Positions 26,575 to 34,908 of a DNA stretch of 41,328 bases are shown here, piece after piece. Location: assembly GCA_030527015.1 (NCBI GenBank), contig JAUNBR010000002.1, forward strand, positions 1 to 41,328, written 5' to 3'. Each line of letters starts with the position of its first letter. The first letter of the stretch is position 1. The position numbers and the translations under genes are program-made. Below the pieces are notes generated by a model. It made no database searches, was not told the DNA's origin, and saw only the letters and a list, made by a program, of their open reading frames with translations. The stretch comes from Planctomycetia bacterium. GTDB taxonomy: Bacteria > Planctomycetota > Planctomycetia > Pirellulales > Thermoguttaceae.

Positions 26575-28272
26575 TCACGTGCCAGGTATAAAATCAGAAA
26601 TTACCTGTAATTCGGATGAGCTTTCTTGAAGCTCCTTTATTCCGGTCTCTGTAATTTTAGGACACTCCTTTACATTCAGCTGTTCTAAATGAACCAGGTT
26701 TTTTAAATGTTTAAGCCATGTATCCGTAAGGTTAAAATTTCTCCCAGAGATATTTAGTACCTTTAAGCGTGTGAAATGTTTTAGTTCCGCCAGCCCAGCA
26801 TCTGTAATTTCGTCGCAGAGCCGAATATTCAGATCCTCTAAATTTTTAAGACCGTCCAGCTGTGCCAGTCCAGCATCTGTCACCTCAGAGCATCCTAACA
26901 GATTCAGTATCCGTAATTCCTGAAGACCTTTTATGTGCTGCACTCCGGCGTCTGTAATGCAAGAAAGAAATGCAAGATATAATTCCCTTAATTCCGTCAG
27001 TTCTTCCAGATGCACCATTCCTTCATCCGTAATATTTTTACATAAACTGAGGTTCAGCACTTCCAGCTGCTTCATGTCTTTCAGATATTCCAGACTTTTT
27101 CCTGTAATCCCTGGGCATAAGTTCAGGTAAAGCCGCTTCATGCGTGCCAGACCTTTCAGGTGCCGCATTCCTTCATCTGTAATACCACGACTATAAAAAA
27201 GATTTAGCTCTTCCAGCTGTGAAAAATTTTCCAGATATTTCATTCCCGAATCTGTAATTTTTGTAGAGCCAAAACTTAATATTTCCAGGTCTTTCATATC
27301 TTTCAAAAAAATAAATGTCTCATCCGTGAGATTTTTACAGCCACTCAGAGAGAGCGTCTTCATGTCCGTCATTCCTTTCACATGCCGCATTCCCTGGTCT
27401 GTCAGAAATTCACATGCTGTTAAATCGAGTTTCTCCATGCGTATCATTTCCTCAAGATACGCCATGCTTTTATCATTAAGACGCTCGCAGTATCCCAGCG
27501 ACAGTTCCCGCAGCTGCGTCAGATTCTTAAGATAAGCCACTCCGGTATCCGTAAGTTTTTCGCAAAATGTTAACGTCAGTACCTGTAACTGCGTCAAATC
27601 TTTTAAATGCTCCAGACCAGAATCTTCTAGAAGGTAACACCGAGAAAGATCCAGTGTTTCCAGATCTTTCATGTTTTTAAGGCAGGCCAGACCTTCCCCA
27701 GTAATATTCTCACATTTTTGAAGATATAATTCTTTTAGTGCGGTTAAATCCTTTAATTGTGTCAGCCCGGCATCCGAAATTTTTTTACATGCACTGAGAT
27801 TTAATATCTTTAATTGCGTCATTTCCCCCACATACGTCAGACCGGCATCTGTAATATTTTCGCAGTCTGAAAGATCTAATTTCCTGAGATCTTTCATTCC
27901 TTTTAAATAGCATAAATCATCATCTTTTATATCTTCAGAAGGTACGGCCACAAGAAAATCGTCCGTCACTCCCAGGCGTTTTCGCATATTTTCAGGTATT
28001 TTTTCATATATCTTCTGATTTTTTTGTGCGCGTGGTATGTCCTGGGAAACAGAAAATTTTTCTTCTTCAGATACTGCCTCTCTCGTCTCCGCTTCATGAT
28101 GAGATGATATTTTCACTGCCGTATTTAACTGCAGAAAAGCTGAATTTTCCGAGGCATACATCCTATAAACGCAAAAAAACAGTAAAAAACTAACAGCGCA
28201 AAACATAAAAATGCGTGGAATAAAATACTTCCGTCCATAAACTTCCTCTGTCCTGATGACGTAATACCTCAT
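26575..28272 (-). CDS. Leucine-rich-repeat protein, 17 repeats of 25 residues
   Basis: This 565-residue protein begins with an uncleaved-looking membrane segment (IFMFCAVSFLLFFCVYRMYA, about residues 22-41). A spacer of about 70 residues follows, then 17 consecutive LRRs from about residue 130 to the end. The unit is 25 residues, LxxLxLSxCxxITDxGLxxLKxL, the cysteine-containing LRR type. It is a protein-binding solenoid, probably anchored in the membrane and facing the periplasm or outside. The ligand is unknown. Such LRR proteins are abundant in planctomycetes, from general knowledge. AGGAG lies 9 bases before the ATG. E28 lies downstream and E29 upstream. Confidence 0.88.
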   Translation of the reverse strand: MRYYVIRTEEVYGRKYFIPRIFMFCAVSFLLFFCVYRMYASENSAFLQLNTAVKISSHHEAETREAVSEEEKFSVSQDIPRAQKNQKIYEKIPENMRKRLGVTDDFLVAVPSEDIKDDDLCYLKGMKDLRKLDLSDCENITDAGLTYVGEMTQLKILNLSACKKISDAGLTQLKDLTALKELYLQKCENITGEGLACLKNMKDLETLDLSRCYLLEDSGLEHLKDLTQLQVLTLTFCEKLTDTGVAYLKNLTQLRELSLGYCERLNDKSMAYLEEMIRMEKLDLTACEFLTDQGMRHVKGMTDMKTLSLSGCKNLTDETFIFLKDMKDLEILSFGSTKITDSGMKYLENFSQLEELNLFYSRGITDEGMRHLKGLARMKRLYLNLCPGITGKSLEYLKDMKQLEVLNLSLCKNITDEGMVHLEELTELRELYLAFLSCITDAGVQHIKGLQELRILNLLGCSEVTDAGLAQLDGLKNLEDLNIRLCDEITDAGLAELKHFTRLKVLNISGRNFNLTDTWLKHLKNLVHLEQLNVKECPKITETGIKELQESSSELQVISDFIPGT

Positions 28273-28340
28273 TTATAAGTCTCCTACATGTTTTGCTGCT
28301 TTAATATCCGATTTACTGTAAATTTCCGCCTCTCAAAATT

Positions 28341-28446
28341 TATATCCTCGATACACTATAATTTCTGCTTCCCCGGCATTTTTGCTTCGTTAAAAAAGCC
28401 TCTTCAGAGCCGTACATAACGGAAATTTGAAAGAAAGCCAGTGTAT
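28341..28446 (-). repeat. TATAC element E29
   Basis: Reverse copy, TATATCCTCGATACACTATA to GAAAGCCAGTGTATA. A lone right-arm remnant lies beside it at about 28300-28335. Confidence 0.85.
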
Positions 28447-28457
28447 ATCATATAAAA

Positions 28458-30200
28458 TCATGACTCACTGCGCACATTAAATTCCAGCTTCCATTTTTGT
28501 TCATCAGAAGTAGAACAGCACCACAGCTCAAAAAGTCCCAGCTCGGTTACCCTACAGTGAAACTTTATCGGCACATAACTCGACTTATTCTGTTCTTCCG
28601 TCTCAAGAATCGCTTCCAAAGAATCCGTGTCCTGTAATTCTTCTTCTCCCCAGTATTCCAAAACATCACCGATTTTATCGTCCTTTCTCGTGGAAGAGCT
28701 AAAAATGCGAAATCTTTCTTTTTCGCCCACGACCACTCCGATTTCTTCCCCGGGAACATCTGCCTCCGTTCCCTCTTCCATACCCATGGGCGCCACACAC
28801 AGTGCGTGAATCGGACGAGGAATACCAGGAATCGCGGGCCCCGAGGTTTCGATTCCCACATAATACGCACGCGCGGTACCTCCACGGATACGAATCCCGC
28901 CCTTTTTTTTCGCGTAACCGTAAAATGCCGCGCCTTTCGCCACCGCAAAATCCAAATCATGCACGCCCTCCAGAGGCAAAATCTTTTCTTGCGGTAAATC
29001 ACTCCACGTCTGAATCACATCTAAAAGCCGCTGACGTAATAACTCCGACTGAAACACACCGCCATTATAAAGAACATACTTCGGGAAAACTTCATGATCC
29101 TGCAAAAATGCTGCGATATGTTTTGTTATCCCCGCATCCGCTTCGTACGAAAGCCCGATTTCACGAAATCCCGACATCCGATCTCGGTGTGGCCGATCCG
29201 TTTTTTTGCACATGGGGAAAAAACCATCCAAAATTAATTTTTGCACCATGTTTCGGGACATTTCCACTCCCACCGTACCACCGACCAGCTTACTTCCACG
29301 TCCTAAAAGTGTTACCGGTAATGATTCTGGTGCCTCCACGTTCAATAATTTTTCCTTTACCACACGACAGCTGTGCTGAAGTGCAGCGGAAGGCCAGCGT
29401 TCCACTTTTATTTTTTGAGCCTCAAAAAGAGTCGTCGCGTGATACGCTAAAGCTAAATCCATATTATCTCCGCCCACCAGCAGATGATTTCCCACAGCTT
29501 GCCGGCGTAAACGTAATTCCCCTTCCTCTTCTTCCACGATAATCAGAGAAAGATCCGTCGTCCCTCCGCCGACATCACAGATAAGAATGGAATCACCTTT
29601 TTTCAAAATTTTCCGCCAGTGATCGCCATGAGAATGTAACCAAGAATAAATCGCTGCCTGTGGCTCCTCTAAAAGAATCATATCTTCAGGAAGTCCCGCG
29701 CGCATGGCCGCCTGATGCGTTAACTCACGTGCACTGGCATCAAAAGACGCGGGTACCGTCAGAACCACACACTGCTGAGAAATCGGTGCTTCAGGAAAAG
29801 CCTCCTCCCAGGCCGCGATTAAATGCTTCAGATAACGCTCAGAGACTTCCACCGGAGAACATTTTTCCTCTTCCGATAATTCCGCGCCCCAAGGTAAAAT
29901 CGCCGAAAGTCGGTCCACGCGTCCATTACATAACCACGATTTGGCAGAGTGAATCGTTCTCTGTGGCTGCTTTTCCGAAAGACGCCGCGCATACTCTCCC
30001 ACGATCCACTTTTGTGGTGACTCCACATACAAAAAAGAAGGAAGTGTACTGCGTTCTTCCCATGTATTCGCGTCCACCTGCTGAGAAATAGGCAAAAGCT
30101 GAGCCTGGCATTCTTCACCGGACTCTTCGCCCAGCGGGGCATACACAAGAACGCAGTTCGTCGTCCCTAAATCGATTCCAATTACATATTTTTGTGTCAT
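28458..30200 (-). CDS. Hsp70-family ATPase, DnaK-like
   Basis: This 580-residue protein shows the actin-like ATPase of Hsp70. Phosphate-1 is VIGIDLGTTNCVLVY (residues 6-20). TVPASFDASARELTHQAAMRAG leads into the EEPQAAIYSWL connect region. Phosphate-2 is ILICDVGGGTTDLSLI and the adenosine motif is VLYNGGVFQS. After the ATPase (to about residue 480) there is a short beta-rich stretch, but the DnaK helical lid and its usual C-terminus are missing. It therefore belongs to the Hsp70-like group outside DnaK proper. No dnaJ or grpE is near. A dedicated client or a regulatory role is possible; it is not the housekeeping DnaK by architecture. No strong ribosome site was seen. Confidence 0.88.
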   Translation of the reverse strand: MTQKYVIGIDLGTTNCVLVYAPLGEESGEECQAQLLPISQQVDANTWEERSTLPSFLYVESPQKWIVGEYARRLSEKQPQRTIHSAKSWLCNGRVDRLSAILPWGAELSEEEKCSPVEVSERYLKHLIAAWEEAFPEAPISQQCVVLTVPASFDASARELTHQAAMRAGLPEDMILLEEPQAAIYSWLHSHGDHWRKILKKGDSILICDVGGGTTDLSLIIVEEEEGELRLRRQAVGNHLLVGGDNMDLALAYHATTLFEAQKIKVERWPSAALQHSCRVVKEKLLNVEAPESLPVTLLGRGSKLVGGTVGVEMSRNMVQKLILDGFFPMCKKTDRPHRDRMSGFREIGLSYEADAGITKHIAAFLQDHEVFPKYVLYNGGVFQSELLRQRLLDVIQTWSDLPQEKILPLEGVHDLDFAVAKGAAFYGYAKKKGGIRIRGGTARAYYVGIETSGPAIPGIPRPIHALCVAPMGMEEGTEADVPGEEIGVVVGEKERFRIFSSSTRKDDKIGDVLEYWGEEELQDTDSLEAILETEEQNKSSYVPIKFHCRVTELGLFELWCCSTSDEQKWKLEFNVRSES

Positions 30201-30269
30201 ATTTTTATATCGGTTTTAAATTTTAATTTAAGTTTTATGCGCCACGGAAACAGAGGACATTTTTCGTAA

Positions 30270-30373
30270 ATTCTGTTTCCACTTTATCTTTCCGTTTTGT
30301 GTGGTTCTTAAAGCAGGCATTTCCGCGAAGTAAAAATGCCTCGAAAACGAAAATTCATAGTGCATCGGGTATA
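30270..30373 (+). repeat. TATAC element E30
   Basis: Near full copy with a changed left end (TTCTGTTTCCACTTTATC) and a standard right end GTGCATCGGGTATA. Confidence 0.85.
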
Positions 30374-30405
30374 AAAATGCTGAAAACAAAAATCATGGTA
30401 TTTCG

Positions 30406-30511
30406 AATACTGGTTCCACTTTAAATTTTTGTTTTGTGCGGCTCTGAAAGCCATGCATTTTCAGCGAAGCAAAATGCCGGTGAAGCGGAATTTTATAGTG
30501 TATCGGGTATA
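30406..30511 (+). repeat. TATAC element E31
   Basis: Full copy, AATACTGGTTCCACTTTAAA to GTATCGGGTATA. Confidence 0.92.
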
Positions 30512-30587
30512 AAATATCTGATACTACATTACTCATTTCCGTTTCTTATAAATTTCCATTTCCCGCGGTCACAGAAACAGACATTTT

Positions 30588-30712
30588 ATATCCGATTATA
30601 TCCGAAGCATTAAATTTTCGCAGATTTCACTTTTTCCGCATTTTGTTTCGCTAAAAATACCGTTACTTTTAGAGTCACACATAACGGAAATTTAAAAGAG
30701 AAACAGAGTATA
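30588..30712 (-). repeat. TATAC element E32, degenerate
   Basis: TATATCCGATTATATCCGAA at one end, GCATTTTGTTTCGCTAAAAA in the core, GAGAAACAGAGTATA at the other. Somewhat longer than usual. Confidence 0.6.
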
Positions 30713-30800
30713 CAGGTTAAATATGAAACCAGTATATTATATAAGTTTAATAAATAGCCTTCTGACTGTTACCAGAAAGAAGGCAAAATTTTCATTCTTT

Positions 30801-30867
30801 TGTACTGGTTTTACTTTAAATTTCCGTTTTGTACGGCTCTAAAAGTAAGCATTTTTTGCGGAGTTAT
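30801..30867 (+). repeat. TATAC element E33, truncated
   Basis: Left arm and start of the core (TGTACTGGTTTTACTTTAAA, GCATTTTTTGCGGAG), then cut by the start of E34. Confidence 0.8.
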
Positions 30868-31050
30868 ACCTGATCCTCCTTTTAAATTTCCGTTTTATGC
30901 GCCTCTGAAAGCAGATATTTTTCACGAAGCAAAATGCCGGTGAAACGGGAATTATACCCCGGTGGAGCGGAATTATGCCGGTGAAACGGAATTTTATAGT
31001 GTGTCGTGTATAAAATGCCGGAAAAGCAGGATTTTATAGTACATCGTGTG
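30865..31050 (+). repeat. TATAC element E34 with repeated right arms
   Basis: Left arm at TATACCTGATCCTCCTTTTA, core CACGAAGCAAAATGCCGGTG, then the right part is repeated: GGTGAAACGG/GGTGGAGCGG/GGTGAAACGG blocks, a right end near 31012 (GTGTCGTGTATA) and a further right arm to 31050 (TAGTACATCGTGTGTAAA). Confidence 0.78.
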
Positions 31051-31058
31051 TAAAAATC

Positions 31059-31985
31059 TCAGTTTACCTTTTTCTTCAGATCGGCAACTTTTTCTCTGGC
31101 CAGTGTACGAAGAGTATCATCCATCTCTTTTTCACCATCCTTATTCGCTTTATCCAGTACCCGGGCAGCCACTTCTTTCAGTTTCGCAGAAATCGCGACT
31201 TCCACTAATTCACAGTATGCTAAAGCTCGCTGACCTAAACTCTCGATTTCGTCCGCATACTTCTCCGCCTCTGCGAATGTTTTTTCCCCAGCTTCCATTA
31301 AATCCGTCTGAAACTGAATCGCAGCCGTACGCGCCAGGTAACCACTTTTTAGCCCTTTATCTTCCACTTCGTCCACAAGTTTATGAATCACTTCCAGTGT
31401 TTTTTTCTGGCCTTCTGCCGCTTTTATCTCGCAAAAAACGGTAAAAACATCACTTAATGGACGGATTCTGCTGCCCGGCAGTTCAATTTTTTCCACTTCA
31501 GCCAGCGCATTCATCAGCGTCTCTTCTGCGTCCTGTAACTCATTCATCGAAGCCTGTGCTTTCGCTACTTTCGCATAAAGAGAAATCAGTGTTTCTGGAT
31601 CCGTTCCCTCCGGAAGCTGGCCGATCGCTTCTTTCGCCTGCTTTAGAGCACGTTTCGCGTTACTTTTCTCGTTAAGTTTTCCATAACACTCTGCAACTTT
31701 TGAATAACCTTCGCATTTATCGGCCGGTGCCTCAATTTCTGCACAGGCTTTCATCGCATCTTCCATCACTCTTTTGGCACCGGGAATATCTTTCGTTTCT
31801 TCCGCCAGACGAACCGCCAGAGGAGGAAGTTTCGTCGCACGATCTACTGCCGACGCACTCTGTAATTTTTGAATCTGCTGCGGAATATTATTCTTCTTTC
31901 CACTGGATCCCTTCTTCCCTGAACAGCCTGCACTTACTGAAATCAGAACTGCAAAAACCAAAACGTTAACAAGTAAATTTTTCAT
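31059..31985 (-). CDS. TPR-like lipoprotein, unknown function
   Basis: This 308-residue protein has a lipoprotein signal (lipobox VSAGC, lipidated Cys21) and a Lys/Gly/Ser linker. The rest is an all-helical domain of repeated pairs of roughly 35-40 residues. Examples are AKRVMEDAMKACAEIE, ECYGKLNEKSNAKRALKQAK, YAKVAKAQASMNELQDAEET and YLARTAAIQFQTDLMEAGEK. These match TPR-like repeats of the A-x-x-x-G/A-x-x-x-A kind, suggesting a periplasmic scaffold. The partner is unknown. It lies just downstream of the E33-E34 cluster; its 3' end is eight bases from E34's extra arm. E35 is about 180 bp upstream. Confidence 0.8.
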   Translation of the reverse strand: MKNLLVNVLVFAVLISVSAGCSGKKGSSGKKNNIPQQIQKLQSASAVDRATKLPPLAVRLAEETKDIPGAKRVMEDAMKACAEIEAPADKCEGYSKVAECYGKLNEKSNAKRALKQAKEAIGQLPEGTDPETLISLYAKVAKAQASMNELQDAEETLMNALAEVEKIELPGSRIRPLSDVFTVFCEIKAAEGQKKTLEVIHKLVDEVEDKGLKSGYLARTAAIQFQTDLMEAGEKTFAEAEKYADEIESLGQRALAYCELVEVAISAKLKEVAARVLDKANKDGEKEMDDTLRTLAREKVADLKKKVN

Positions 31986-32163
31986 CAGCTACTCCATTTT
32001 TTATCCAATTCACCATAAATCTTCACTCCGACATTCTCCGCTGCTAAAATGTCCATGACTTATATCTGTCATCTCAAGTAAAAATTTAACATAAAATTAG
32101 ATCCGTTTAAAAATAATACATCAGATTTTAACATTAATAATACAGCGTAAAAATTTTCTCTTT

Positions 32164-32270
32164 TATACAGCTTTTCCTTTAAATTTCAGTTTTGTGCGGC
32201 TCTAAAACAGAGGTATTTTCACTGAAGCAAAAATGCCGGAGAAGCGGAGTTTTATAGTACATCGGGTATA
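32164..32270 (+). repeat. TATAC element E35
   Basis: Full copy, TATACAGCTTTTCCTTTAAA to GTACATCGGGTATA. Confidence 0.88.
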
Positions 32271-32408
32271 AATAAACCGTTTCTCCACCTGATATTATCC
32301 AGTAAAGTTTTTTCATTATCCCTTCCTTCTTTGGCCGGGAACACCTCTCTCATTTATACTTCCGATCCACGCTTATGAATTTTACTTTTTTTGCACCTCA
32401 AAACTTAC

Positions 32409-32523
32409 TACTGGTTTTCCATTTTCACTTTTCATTCTGTATGGCCGCAGAGGCAGACACTTCATGCACAGCGATCCATATACACCGAAATGCAGAAAAA
32501 CGGAAAATTATCATCACCAGATA
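32409..32523 (+). repeat. TATAC element E36, degenerate
   Basis: TACTGGTTTTCCATTTTCAC at the left, ATGCAGAAAAACGGAAAATT near the right. The core is heavily changed. Confidence 0.5.
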
Positions 32524-32630
32524 TATACTGGTTCCACTTTAAATTTCCATTTTATGCGGCTCGGAAAGTACAGGCATTTTCAGCGAAGCTAAATGCCGGA
32601 GAAGTGAAAATTCATAGTGTATCGGGTATA
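32524..32630 (+). repeat. TATAC element E37
   Basis: Full copy, TATACTGGTTCCACTTTAAA to GTATCGGGTATA. An inverted left-arm remnant follows at about 32641-32679 (AAAAGTGACATCAGTATA). Confidence 0.9.
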
Positions 32631-32740
32631 AAATCTGCTGGCAGGCACACAAAACTTAAATTAAAAGTGACATCAGTATAATCCATGTTTTTATGCTGCG
32701 ATAAAATTTCCACCGACTTTTGTAAAAGTCATTCAAAATA

Positions 32741-33973
32741 TCAGAAAATCATATGCAGACCATCTAATCGGGATTTTGTCTCTGCCATTAACGCATCTTC
32801 CGCCGCTTCATCTTCGGCCACATAAGTAACACTAAAACGCAAAAACGCGCCCGCGTTATCCCACGGTACCGTACAGATGGAATGTTCCTTTATCAGATAC
32901 TGACTACATGCCTCCGCATCCGCAAATTTCGTGCCATCCGCTAAACCTACAGGACTTTTCACATACAGAAAATAAGTTCCTTCTGGTACCTCACACTGAA
33001 AGCCCACACTTCGCAGCATGTCCACCAGTTTTACCAGACGACGATAATATTTCTTTTGTGTCTCGCGTGGAATGTTATCATCATCCAGAGCCGCAGCCGC
33101 CGCTTTTTGAATCGCGATAAATTGTCCGGAATCACTATTATCTTTTACATCTCCATACGCACGTACCAGCAGTTCATTTCCACACACCCAGCCCATGCGC
33201 CAGCCAATCATATTCCAGCCTTTCGACAGAGAGTGCACTTCCACTCCCACATCCATGGCTCCTGGAGTTTCCAGAAAACTTCTTGGGCGATCTGCGTGAC
33301 TGAGCATAATATGTGCCGCATCCTGTACCACCACAATTTTATGTTCCTTCGCAAAATCCACCACTTTTTTATAAAAATCTTCTGTCGCATGCTTCCCCGT
33401 GGGACTATTCGGATAATTAATCACCAAAAGTTTTGCCTTTTTCAGCACATCCGCTGGAATATTCTCCAGATCCGGATAAAAATCATTTTCCGCCAGCAGA
33501 GGAAGACTGTAAACTTCCCCACCACAGTATTTCGTGTGCGTCCCCGCCACCGGATAACCTGGTACTGTCATTAACGTGATATCTCCCGGATTAATAAAAC
33601 ACTTCGGGAAAAGCGATAAGGCAGGTTTTGAGCCGATTCCATGAATAATCTGGCTCTTCGCATCCAGCTCCACGCCAAACCACCGTTTCATAAACCGTGC
33701 TGCCGCTTCCTTAAATTCAATAATTCCATTATCCGCATAACCCCGATTTTCAGGTCTTCCCGCCTCCTGACAGAGTTTGGCCACGATATTCTCTGACGCT
33801 GGCATATCGTTTTCGCCGATTCCAAAATCTAACAATTTCCGCTGTGGAAATTCTGCCAGAGCCTTACGTTTTGCCCTCTTAATCTTTTCAAATTTATAAA
33901 TCTCTGTATCTTTACCATACATCGCCCCGCCGATGCGATCCGCGAACAATAATTGAAAATAAGGTTCTGTCAT
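32741..33973 (-). CDS. dapL: LL-diaminopimelate aminotransferase
   Basis: This 410-residue fold-type I PLP enzyme matches the LL-DAP aminotransferase branch, which converts tetrahydrodipicolinate to LL-DAP in one step for lysine and peptidoglycan synthesis. The start FADRIGGAMYGKDTEIYKFE and LLDFGIGENDMPA are typical. The PLP lysine is in HSLSKGWNMIGWRMGWV, and NYPNSPTG, VVQDAAHIML and the C-terminal AGAFLRFSVTYV arginine segment are as in class I/II aminotransferases. A related aminotransferase of other specificity cannot be excluded. Length is as expected (about 410). The upstream AGAGAG is a modest ribosome site. It is alone, about 940 bp from cas12a and divergent from it. Confidence 0.88.
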   Translation of the reverse strand: MTEPYFQLLFADRIGGAMYGKDTEIYKFEKIKRAKRKALAEFPQRKLLDFGIGENDMPASENIVAKLCQEAGRPENRGYADNGIIEFKEAAARFMKRWFGVELDAKSQIIHGIGSKPALSLFPKCFINPGDITLMTVPGYPVAGTHTKYCGGEVYSLPLLAENDFYPDLENIPADVLKKAKLLVINYPNSPTGKHATEDFYKKVVDFAKEHKIVVVQDAAHIMLSHADRPRSFLETPGAMDVGVEVHSLSKGWNMIGWRMGWVCGNELLVRAYGDVKDNSDSGQFIAIQKAAAAALDDDNIPRETQKKYYRRLVKLVDMLRSVGFQCEVPEGTYFLYVKSPVGLADGTKFADAEACSQYLIKEHSICTVPWDNAGAFLRFSVTYVAEDEAAEDALMAETKSRLDGLHMIF

Positions 33974-34070
33974 CTCTCTAAATAATATGTTTCTCTAAAA
34001 ATTTTTGAAAAAAATAAAAATGGACGTCTCTAAATATAAAATTCCATATCTGGTGTACAATAAAATACCG

Positions 34071-34176
34071 TATCCCGATACCCTATAAATTTCCATTTCC
34101 TCAGTATTCTGCTTCGCGGAAAATGCCTGGCATTCAGAGCCACACAAAAACGAAAATCTAAAGTGGAACCAGGATA
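34071..34176 (-). repeat. TATAC element E38
   Basis: Reverse copy, TATCCCGATACCCTATAAAT to AAGTGGAACCAGGATA, 97 bp upstream of dapL. Confidence 0.88.
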
Positions 34177-34310
34177 AACCGGAAACGGAAAAAATAATTT
34201 TACTTATTTTACATTTTTCTGCTGCTAAACGCAAGACCCGAATCAGATTTTACCTCTCCTTTTACAAGAAATTTACGGAGGTTAACAACAAAAGCATTCA
34301 TGTACACAAT

Positions 34311-34339
34311 AAAAAACCCCACATAATGGGGAAGTTTTT
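34311..34339. terminator. Short bidirectional hairpin, possible terminator
   Basis: A-run, CCCCA stem (34317-34321), five-base loop, TGGGG (34327-34331), AAG, then TTTTT (34335-34339). It could end transcription in either direction. The stem is only 5 bp, so it may instead be half of a pair of repeats with 34374-34395. Confidence 0.45.
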
Positions 34340-34373
34340 CATTTTAAATAATTAAATGAAAATAAACGTGAAA

Positions 34374-34395
34374 CACCCCCACACATATGGGGAAA
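34374..34395. repeat. Second GC hairpin, related to 34317-34331
   Basis: CCCC (34377-34380), ACACATAT, GGGG (34389-34392), followed by AAAT. It resembles the hairpin 60-61 bp upstream but lacks a T-run. Meaning unknown; see findings. Confidence 0.4.
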
Positions 34396-34765
34396 TATCT
34401 GATACTTCTATAAAAAGGTATAAAAATAAATTTATACACAATATTCTTTGTCTTATTCCAATTAAAAATTTTAAAATTTCCACACCACCTCTTGTGCAAA
34501 AGGATCATGTGTAGTAAACTTTTAATAACTTGGTGGACAATTAAAAGAAAATAAACGATTAAAATTTTATACGCTCAGAAGCATTCAAAATTTTATTTTC
34601 CTAATTTCCTTATTTATCATATCCATTTTAACCCTAATTTACCTTTCTAAAAACCACAGAATAACTCTCTGTGAGTATAAATTTATTTTATTATCCGTGC
34701 AAAATCCATATCAAAACTAGATTTTTACTTTTTATTTCAATTTGTCACTCACCTTTCGAGATATT

Positions 34766-34871
34766 TTATTCCCCACACACTATAAAATTCCGCTTCCTCG
34801 GTATTTAGCTTCGCTGAAAATGTCTGCTTCAGAGCCGCAGAAAACGGAAATTTAATGTGAAATCAGAATAT
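34766..34871 (-). repeat. TATAC element E39
   Basis: Reverse copy, TCCCCACACACTATAAAA to GTGAAATCAGAATATA, ending 37 bp before the cas12a start codon. Confidence 0.82.
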
Positions 34872-34908
34872 ATTTTATTCGTTTTTTTAAAAAAAGAAAG
34901 GACATATC

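Larger units (their letters stand above)
34177..34765. other. AT-rich intergenic region before cas12a
   Basis: About 590 bp between dapL and the cas operon with no supported ORF. It holds two short GC hairpins (34311-34339 and 34374-34395, listed separately) and otherwise very AT-rich DNA in which the cas promoter probably lies. No anti-repeat to the CRISPR repeat was found, as expected for type V-A, which needs no tracrRNA. Confidence 0.5.

Noticed and set aside
28802..29542. Plus-strand ORF of 246 codons
   Set aside because: Antisense shadow of the Hsp70-like gene, with Pro/His/Arg-rich composition and no start signal.
34177..34908. tracrRNA or scoutRNA gene near cas12a
   Set aside because: No stretch complementary to the CRISPR repeat was found, and type V-A does not need one.
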